Origin: Acidobacteria bacterium Mor1
GTDB lineage: Bacteria; Acidobacteriota; Polarisedimenticolia; Polarisedimenticolales; Polarisedimenticolaceae
Length of the DNA stretch: 64,000 bases
Assembly: GCA_001664505.1 (NCBI GenBank)
Contig: CP011806.1
Span: 5,082,830 to 5,146,829 of the forward strand
Reading direction: 5' to 3'
The notes beneath the pieces were generated by a model. The model was not told the origin of the DNA. It ran no database searches and worked only from the letters and a program-made list of their open reading frames with translations. Positions 52,014 to 60,800 of the stretch are shown piece by piece (positions within the stretch are counted from its first letter, which is position 1; each line of letters begins with the position of its first letter). The position numbers were made by a program, and so were the translations under genes.

Positions 52014-54731
52014 TCAGTAGCTACCGAGGCAGCCCTCTCCGTTGCGCACCGCCACCTTGTAGTAGGCGTTCCCCGCCGGGAGCGGCTGCAGGACGCCCGT
52101 GGTCCCGCTGACCCCCGATGCCTCCGGGAAGAACGGCCCTTCCCGGGAATCGCCGCGAAGAACCACGTAGTCCCCGGCAAACCCGGCGGCGTCGGTCCAG
52201 GTGATCCGCAGGTCTCCGTTCTCCCGGGAGATACGGAGTTCGTCCACCACCGCCGTCGGCGTCGAGCCGGGGCAGGTGACGGTCACGGTGACGTTGTCGG
52301 GGGCCTCGGCCAGGTGGCCGGTGGCATCCACGCCCCGCAGGCTCACCGGGTAGGTTCCCGTGCTGGTGAAGGTCGCCAGATGCGGGCCCGGCCCGGTGGT
52401 GTCGGCGATCACCCTGGAGAAGGACCAGCGTTGCTCCACATCGTCGCCGTCACCGTCGGCGGACGTTCCCTGGAAACTCACGGTATCCCCGGGGACGATC
52501 TGCAGGTCGCCCGGCGGATCCACGATGTCCACGGTCGGCGGATGGAAGAAACAGCGGACGGTACTGCGGCCGGCAGTCGCCTGGTTCCAGCGGGTCTGCC
52601 AGGTGTTGCACATCGTCTCGACGGTATCGAGGTCGTCGGCGTCGAACTGGCCGGGGCGGACGACCAGAACCATCGGGGTCAGGAAGTCCTGGCGGCTCTG
52701 GGGATACGCAGGGTCTCTCGGCCCTTCCTCGGCGATGATCTGCTCGATGGTCACCGGAACCCGCGTCCCGGCGACGGTCGTGTCGTTGTCGGACCAGTAG
52801 GCGCTCGGCTGCGGCGGGAACGCGTTGTCGATGTACCACCAATCCGCGACCTCGGCGGGGTCGGCGAGGCCGAGCAGGTACAGCTCGTGCCAGGAGAAAC
52901 CATTGGAGCCGCCGTCGGTCTCGCTCGGGGTGCTGAACGTTCCGTTGCCGTTGTCGGTCCACCAGGATCCGCCCATCACCGAGTAGTCCAGCGGTTTGTA
53001 GACCGACTGCACCGCCGGGGTGTGCACGTAGCCGGCCGGATGTGAACTCGCCGGGTTGAGGCTGCGGCTGGGTTCGCCGTTCTCTTCCATGGCGAAGTGG
53101 TAGAGCCAGCGGTGGCCGAACTCGTGACTCAGCACGGTCATGTTCCATTCCTCGTCGCTGTAGGCATCGATGTTGTTCACATGGAGCAGCGACGGCGAAC
53201 GGGGCGCCTCGCTGGAGCCGAAGCCGACCCCTTCCGCTCCCGAGTTGCCCCCGGCGTGATAGCCGCCGGCGAAGAAGAAGATGTCGGTCCACAGGTTCTG
53301 GAGGATCTGTAACGCCTCGATCTCGCCGATGACCTCGAACTGGGGGGTCAGGGCCGTAAGCACCTCGCCGGTCTGGAGCGAAGGCAGCGTGAAGGCCTCG
53401 TAGACCGGCTCCGGTCCGGTGGTCACAGGGAGTTCGCTGGAGAGGTCGAGCATCGCGGCATCGGCGGTGGGTTCGAACTCAGCAGTCCAAGCGACGCTGT
53501 CCCCCTGCTCGAAGGGGGTTTCGCCGCGGAAGGTGTTCACCGTGAGGTGCAGGGAGTTCCCGGTTACCGCCAGGTTGTTGAGCCGCAGGTACAGCCGGAA
53601 GGTGCTGCCCTCGACGGCGGCGGGCTCGGTCATCCAGCGGAACGCGCCATCCTGCCACTGATAGAACAGGCTGCCGATCGTCTCCTCGTCGTTGGCCTGG
53701 TCTCGCAGTACGAGTTGATAGAACAGCCGATCTTCGTTGTCGGCCGGGGGCGGGGAGGCGAGGGTGAAGGTCACTTCCAGCAGCTCCGACTCGCCTACCT
53801 GTCGCGCCGATGCCGACAGGAGGTCCAGGGCCGGACCGTCGGGCGCTGCGATCGTCACATCGCCGGCGGGGTCGCCGACGTTCCCGCCCAGGCGTAGATC
53901 GCTCCAGAAGGAGTCGTTGCCGGTGACGACCAGCGGCGCGCCCCAGGGAATGCCGCTGACGGCGTTGTAGTTGAAACGGATCCTTCCGTCGTAGAAGAAC
54001 ACCACCTGGACATCGAGGTTGGCCGGGTCGGCGTACTGCCAGGTCACGATGATGCGGTCGGTTTCACCCCGGGCGAAGGCGTTCTGTCCGTAAAACGAGG
54101 TGCCGTGTTCATAGGGGGAAACCCGGGGAACCCGATCGAGCAGCACCTGTCCCTCATCGAGGAAGCAGCCCTTGTTGCAGAGGCCGACGCGCTGGGGCGG
54201 CGCCGGCGATTCGAAGGCGACGACGTTGGTCGGTGTGATCCACATCCGGTCGCGGCTCTGGCCCCCGAAGTCCAGGGGCGTGCCCAGCAGCACCTCGACG
54301 GCGTTCCAGGAGGTCTGCCCCTGGAAGATCACCGTGTCGGCGCCGCTGACCGGTTCGTAGGCCGGAGGCACCTCCGCGATCTGGTAGCCGTCGCCGGAGG
54401 GGGTGAGTTCGTAGGAGGTCGGCAAGAGGAGGTCGAGTACCCGGTCCTTGCGCAGGATCAAGCCGGAATCCTCGACGACGAACACGCCGTCCACGGTCTG
54501 CACCGTGGGTGCGGGCGGGACGCTCCGCTGGAAGACTCGTGGAGAGCGAGGCAACTGGCTCAGCGCCTCGAGGTATTCGTCGAGGTCCCCTTCGCTGGGG
54601 CACCAACCGTGGGTGCCGTGATCGGGCCCGGGGACGCGGATCCGCTCGGGAGCCGCGCTCTCCGCGGCGAGCAGCAGCGTCGGCGACGTGATGCACAGCA
54701 AGGCAGCGACGAGGCGCAGGATACGAGCCAT
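52014..54731 (-). CDS. Secreted zinc metallopeptidase with PKD-like domain
   Basis: A 905-residue exported protein with signal peptide (LRLVAALLCITSPTLLLAAE). A large beta-rich N-terminal part (about 30-400) precedes the peptidase part, where HEFGHRWLYHF (His536-His540) is the zinc motif, with SWHELYLLGLADPAEV further on as a possible further ligand region; this resembles immune-inhibitor-A/M6-type and related secreted peptidases, but I cannot settle the clan. After it comes a PKD/Ig-like domain (about 740-830: DLQIVPGDTVSFQGTSADGD) and a C-terminal tail (LRITWTDAAGFAGDYVVLRG) like those on other secreted proteins here. ATG at 54731 follows GGAGGG. It lies downstream of the giant repeat protein, probably with its own promoter. 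Confidence 0.8.
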   Translation of the reverse strand: MARILRLVAALLCITSPTLLLAAESAAPERIRVPGPDHGTHGWCPSEGDLDEYLEALSQLPRSPRVFQRSVPPAPTVQTVDGVFVVEDSGLILRKDRVLDLLLPTSYELTPSGDGYQIAEVPPAYEPVSGADTVIFQGQTSWNAVEVLLGTPLDFGGQSRDRMWITPTNVVAFESPAPPQRVGLCNKGCFLDEGQVLLDRVPRVSPYEHGTSFYGQNAFARGETDRIIVTWQYADPANLDVQVVFFYDGRIRFNYNAVSGIPWGAPLVVTGNDSFWSDLRLGGNVGDPAGDVTIAAPDGPALDLLSASARQVGESELLEVTFTLASPPPADNEDRLFYQLVLRDQANDEETIGSLFYQWQDGAFRWMTEPAAVEGSTFRLYLRLNNLAVTGNSLHLTVNTFRGETPFEQGDSVAWTAEFEPTADAAMLDLSSELPVTTGPEPVYEAFTLPSLQTGEVLTALTPQFEVIGEIEALQILQNLWTDIFFFAGGYHAGGNSGAEGVGFGSSEAPRSPSLLHVNNIDAYSDEEWNMTVLSHEFGHRWLYHFAMEENGEPSRSLNPASSHPAGYVHTPAVQSVYKPLDYSVMGGSWWTDNGNGTFSTPSETDGGSNGFSWHELYLLGLADPAEVADWWYIDNAFPPQPSAYWSDNDTTVAGTRVPVTIEQIIAEEGPRDPAYPQSRQDFLTPMVLVVRPGQFDADDLDTVETMCNTWQTRWNQATAGRSTVRCFFHPPTVDIVDPPGDLQIVPGDTVSFQGTSADGDGDDVEQRWSFSRVIADTTGPGPHLATFTSTGTYPVSLRGVDATGHLAEAPDNVTVTVTCPGSTPTAVVDELRISRENGDLRITWTDAAGFAGDYVVLRGDSREGPFFPEASGVSGTTGVLQPLPAGNAYYKVAVRNGEGCLGSY

Positions 54732-54809
54732 GGTTCCCCCTCCGATCCGTTCGGCCCTGAGGGGAACATACCGCGAAACCCGCGGCCCCGGAATCCGGTT
54801 CGGGTGACT

Positions 54810-54846
54810 GCGCCCGCCGCCGGCTCGAAAGCCTGACGGCGGGCGC
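54810..54846 (-). terminator. Hairpin after the giant repeat-protein gene
   Basis: GCGCCCGCCG (54810-54819) pairs with 54837-54846, extended by GGCT/AGCC across a small bulge and a CGAA loop. It lies 19 bases past the stop at 54866. The T-run is on the other strand (CTTTATT after 54846), so activity for the leftward gene is uncertain. Confidence 0.45.
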
Positions 54847-54865
54847 TTTATTCACCCGGACGGAT

Positions 54866-57800
54866 CTATGGGCAGGGTGTGAAGTTCGACCGTTCGGCGC
54901 AGCGGGCGTAGCCCAGCGTGCCTTCACGGTTGCCGTCGTCGGCGGTGATCAGGTAGTACCAGGCGCTTCCTGTCGGCGGTACGTCGGTGTCGGTCAGTTG
55001 AGTGTCGGTGTCGACCGGGTCGAGGCCCCCCGGGGCGCAGCTTCCGAACGATCCGTAGGACAGCGAGTCCACGGTGTCGCGATAGACCCTGTAGCTCGTC
55101 GCCGAGGGTTCGGTGTCCCAGACCAGGGTGACGTTGTCGGTCCAGGTCAGTCCGGTGACGTCGCCCGGCGTCAGCGCGGCGTTGCGCATCTCCCGGGCTC
55201 CCAGATCCATGCGGGCCTCACCATCACCGTCGAAGTCTTCGAGGCGCGGCCCGCCGTCCAGGTCGTCGCAAGGTTCTCCGGCGAACGTGGCCGGATCGGG
55301 CACGTACTCGAGGGCCGGAGAACCGCCCAGCAAGCCGTAGTCGCCGTCGAACAGCGGGTCGAGGCAGATCACGTCTGCCGCGGCCTCGCAGCCGCAGGCG
55401 TTGGACAGGCTCACGTTGCCGCAAGCCGGGCCGTCCAGATCGCCGGCGGTGTTGTTCCACAGGATCGAGTAGCTGACCTGGGCGGCCGCGGCGTTTCGGA
55501 TGCCGAAGCCGCTGTTGTCCGCCAGGGTGGCGTGACGCAGGTCGAGCTGGCCGTCGTTGAGCAGGTCGATGGCATCGGCGCCGCCGTCGATCAACGTGTT
55601 GATCACCGTCGCCGTGCCGCCGCCCTGTCCGGCCAGGCCGTCGATCTCGAGGGCGGTGGTGGTGACGCCGGTGATCCGGGCCCGTGCCAGTTCGAGGGTC
55701 GCGTCGACCGAGACCGCGATGCCCCGCTGGACCGGAGCCTCGACGACGATCCGCTGCACCGAGTGATCGGCGTCGATCAGGTCGATGGCGGTGCCGCTGA
55801 TGTCGCGGAACTCCAGGTCCCGCTGCCGGGTCGGCACGTCGGTGACGATGCCCGCGGCACCCTGGAGGCAGAGGTTCTGGATCCGGGTCACGGCACCTGC
55901 GGCGATGTCCCGCAGTTCCAGGGCGGGGGAGGCCCCGCCGTCGATGCAGGGCGGGAGGCCCATGAAGTCATCGACACCCTCGAAGGTCAGCGAGCGGGTG
56001 TCGCCGACATTGACCGACGCGCCGGCGTAGGCGCTGCCGTTACCGGGCAGGATGCGGATCAGCGTGCCGGACTCGGTGCCGGCGCCGATCGCCCCCTGGA
56101 TGGAGCTGAAGTCCGGGAAGTCGGCCGGGTCGGTGCTGACGATCAGCACCGGGTTGGTGTCGCAGGCGTCGCCCACGGCGTCCAGGTCGATGTCGGACTG
56201 CGAGGCGTTGGCGGTCAGCGGGCAGTTGTCGCAGACATCCCCCACGTCATCGCCGTCGCCGTCGAGCTGATCGGCGTTTGGAGTGAAGCGACAGTTGTCG
56301 AAGGGATCGGGCAGGCCGTCCAGGTCGGTGTCGCAGCCGGGACAGGGGGCGTCGAGCACGAGATAGATCGCGCCGTCGTCGTCCCCGGGGTTGACCAGGT
56401 CGTAGCCCGGAGCCCCGACCGCCACGTCGCGGACGCCGTCGTCGCTGACGTCGCCGACGCCGGCCAGAGAGGCGCCGGCCCGTTCGCCGGGCTGGGTGCC
56501 GATCAGCTGCAGCCCGTCGAAGCCCTCGGAGAGGAAGGCCACGCCGAGATTGAACGTCGAGGGGATCTGTCCCTCTGCGAGGTAGACCTTGCCGGCGTCC
56601 ACCGCGCCGCGGGGGTCGGCGTAGGGGGCGCCGAAGGCGATGTCGTCGAAACCGTTGCCGGTGACGTCGCCCAGGCCGGCCACGGCATAGCCGGTGCGAT
56701 CGCCCGCTTCGGCGCCGACGTAGATGATGCCGGGAAGCGCGGCGGGGTCGTTGGCCGGCGCACCCACCGCATCGGCAGCGTGGAGCCCCGTGGGCAGCTT
56801 CGAGGCGGTCTGGATCACCCGGCCGGCGTCCAGTGCGGCCCCGAAGTCGAAGCGGGGAGCGCCGATCAGTAGATCCGCCTCACCGTTGACCAGGTTGTCG
56901 CCGCCTCCGGCCACCGCACCACCGAGCTGTTCGCCGGCCTGGGTGCCGAAGATCTGCGACCCGTTGGGGCCGCCGCTACCGGGTCGGCCGACATCGCAAA
57001 CCTCGACGGTGTCCCGGTCCAGATCTCCTCCCTCGGCAACGTACACGGTGCCGGTGTCGACCACCCCGAGGGGGTTGTCGGCGAAGGGGGCACCCATGGC
57101 GATGTCGTCGCCGGGGCCTCCGGTCACATCGCCGGGGAAGGCCACGGCAGAGCCCAGTCCGGCGCCGGCCTCGGCGCCGTCGTAGACCAGGCCGTCGATA
57201 TCGACGTCGATGCGGTCCAGGGTGATCGGCCCCGTCGGAAGGGCGGGGTCGTCGAAGATCACGTAGACGCTGCCTGCGTCGGCCCGGCCGGCATCGGGAT
57301 CGCGGCCCGGGGCGCCGATGGCGATCTCGTCGCCCGCACCCAGGTCGATCTGTCCGCCGCCGGCGAGAGCCGCACCGGCGCGGTCGCCGTTCTGCGCACC
57401 GACGAACACGCGGCCGGGAATCGTGGTGCCGACATCGGCCAGGTTCAGCACGCTGCCCGCGGCAAACAGCGGGTCCGCCGGATCGAAGAAGATCAGGTAG
57501 ACCTTGCCGCCGCCTGTGGCGGGATCGTTGCCCGGGTCCCCGTCGCCGTCGCTGCGGTCGACCTGCTCGGCTCCGATCACCAGATCGAGGCAGCCGTCGC
57601 CGTCGAAATCGAAGTCGCCGAAGACGGCGGTGCCGGCCCGGTCGTGAGCCGCCTCGCCGAGGAACAGTAGATCGGGTTGGGAACGCTCGTTGCCGTCGGC
57701 GCTGCCGAAGTACACGGCGGCCGCGCCTGCCGCGACGGTGCCGTCGCTCAGGTCGTAGCTCGGGGCGCCGGCGATGAAGTCGTCGATGCCGTCCTTGTTC

Positions 57801-60800
57801 AGGTCGCCGGCGGCGGCGACCGAGGTGCCGGTCTCCGAACCGGGCAGCAGTCCGGGAATCAGCTGGGCGGTCTCGTCATCGTTGAGCGGAACCTCGACAT
57901 CGCAGAGATCGCCGATGCCGTCGCCGTCCTCGTCCCCCTGCAGCGGGTTGGCGGTGCGCGGGCAGTTGTCGGCGCAGTCGGGGAAGCCGTCCCCGTCGAA
58001 GTCGGCGTCGAGCTGCACGAACCCGTCGCCGAAGGGAATCACGTTGACGCTGCCGGCGACCAGCTGATCGCGCAGGTTCATCGGCGTGGCGTCGGCGGCG
58101 TCGTCGAACACGTAGGTGTCGATACAGGCGATGCTCAGCGTCGAGCCGCCCTGGAGAACCAGGCCGGAAGCGCCTTCGGGATTGCTGGTGCCCGGGGCGA
58201 GGCCCAGGAGGTAGAGCGCCTCGAAGGACTGCCCGCCGACCGGGTTCGGGTCCACGCTGCGGTTCTGGTTGTCCTGGAGGTCGACGAGCTGCACCGTGGT
58301 CGCGGCGCCGGCGGTGCCCGCGACGAGCTGGCCGATGCCGAAGTTCGGGGCGGCGGGGCGCACCGCGCCCTGGTCCTCGCCGGCGGCCTCGAGGTGCTGG
58401 GGGCCGCCGCCGTCCATCCGCACGATGGCCTGTTCCAGTTCGACGTCGGTTTCGGTGTCGTGGGCGTGTCTCAGATCGCGGCCGATCTGTAGCGAGGTCT
58501 CCGCTTCATCGATATCGAGCACGATGTCCGGGCCGAGATCGAGGGTTCCGCTGAGATCGAAGGTCACGTCGGCGTGGCTCAAGGTGATCGAAGACAGGCT
58601 GGTGAAGCCCGGCCCGTCGAGGACATCCGAAGTGGTCAACGAAGCGCCCTGTCCGACGGTGACGATCAGCCGCGCGGGAGGCGCGAGGCGGCCCACTACT
58701 GCCTGGCTGCCGCTGTCGACCTGCACGTCCAGGCGGCCGGAGCCGCCGTACTGGGACAATCCGTCGAGGCGCAGGGTGGAGTTCCCCGTCGCCTCGAACC
58801 GCACCACGTCCTCTACGCGCTGGGGCAGGGTCAGGTCCGTCAGGTTGCGCATGTCGATCGACGCGCTGTCTGCCGCGCGGATCGCGTGGAATCGCGCACT
58901 CCCGGTGGAGTCGTCGAATGCGGCGTTCAGGCTTCCGATGGCGGTAAGGTCGATCAGCGTGCCGGCACCGGTAGCGAACGCCACGTCGAAGTTGGTGAAG
59001 TCCAGGTCGCTGTTGTTCCAGCTGGCGCCGGTCGTGGTGTTCGCGGTAATGGTTGCGCCTGCTTCGGCAGCGAACTGGGTGTCGCCGAGGCTGGTCGCGG
59101 CCGGAAGATCGAGACTACTTCCCGCGTGGACGTCGAAGAAGGTTCGCCCGCCGTCGAGTCCGATGGTCGCCAGTGAGGACAGGTCGACCGAACCGCCGTC
59201 GAGGTCGAACTGAACGAGGTCTTCCTGGCGCTGGGGCGGGGTGATCAAGGCCAGGGAGGACAGGTCGACGGTGCCGCCGCCGGAGACCTCGATCAACACC
59301 TCGTTGGTGCTTCCGGTGAAATCGTTGAAAGAGGCGTCCAGAAGGGTCGCGCCGGAGAGGTTCAGGCTTCCGCCGTTGTGGGCGCGGATCAGGTGGTCGA
59401 AGTTGGCGGCGACGCCGGTGTCCGGGTTCGCGGCGATGGAGCTGAAGGCGCTGCCGTCGATCAGGCTGCCGGCACCATCGGCGGAGAACAGCCAGAACGC
59501 TCCGCTGTTGCTCAGACCGGCGGAGGAGTAGGTCGCGCTGGACTGGTTGGCGGTGATCTGCCCGCCCCCATCCACCACGAACTGGGTGTCCTCGACCGAG
59601 GCGAGTGCGGGTAGGTCCAGGGAACTCCCGGCGTGGACGTCGAAAACGAGCCTGCCGCCCGCGCCCGGAATCGTGGCGAGGGAGGACAGGTCCGCCGAGC
59701 CGCCGCCACTCAGGTCCAGTTCGACGAAGTCTTCGATCCGGAAGGGCAGGGTCAGGCCGGTCAGGTTGCCCAGGTCCAGCATGGCGCCGTCGGCCACCGC
59801 CATGGTGTGGCTTCGGGCCGAACCACTGGAATCGTCGAAGCTGGCGTCGAGGCTGGCGATGGCCGAGAGGTCGACCAGGGTGCCGGTCCCGGTGGCGTTG
59901 ACGATGGTGAAGTTGCCGGAGTTCAGGCCGCTGGTGGTCCAGGCCGCGCCGGGAGTTGTGTCGACCAACACGCTGGCGCCGCCGTCCGCGGCGAACTGGG
60001 TGTCGCCCAGCAGCGTCGCCGAGGGCAGGCTGAGGGTGCTGCCGCCATGGGCGTCGAAGAAGGTCGAGCCGCCGGTGGCGTCGATGGTCGAAAGCGCGGT
60101 CAGGGTGATGGAGCCGCCGTCCGCGTCGAACTGCACGAAGTCCTCGACGCGCTGGGGGGGCGCGATCGAGGTCATGCTCGCGAGGTCGATGGTTCCTCCC
60201 GTCGAGGCCTCGACACGGACTTCGTTGGCGCTGCCGGTAAAGTCGTTGAACGAGGCGTCGAGGGTCAGCACGTTGGACAGGTTCAGGGCGCCGCCGTTGT
60301 GGGCGCGGATCAGGTGGTCGAAGTTGGCGGCAGCGCCGGTGTCCGGATTCGCGGCGATCGAGGTGAACGCACGCCCGTCGACCAGGCTGCCGGCACCGTC
60401 GGCGGAGAAGAGCCAGAAGTCGCCGCTGTAGCTCAAGCCGGCGGAAGAATAGGTGGCGCTGGAGGCGTTGGCCGTGATTTGCCCGCCGCCGTCAGAGATG
60501 AACTGGGTGTCCTCGACGTTGGTAACCGCCGGAAGGTTCAGGCTGCTTCCGCCGTGCACATCGAAGACCAGGCGTCCACCGGTGCCGGGAATCGTGGAGA
60601 GGGACGACAGGTCCGCGGATCCACCACCGGTCAGGTCCAGCTCCACGAAGTCTTCGATACGCAGGGGCAGGGTCAACCCGGTCAGGCTGCCGAGGTCGAG
60701 TTGGGCGCCGGCGGAGACGGCCATGGTGTGACCGCGCACCGCGCCGGTGGCATCGTCGAAACCGGCATCCAGACTGGCGATCGCCGAAAGGTCGACGACC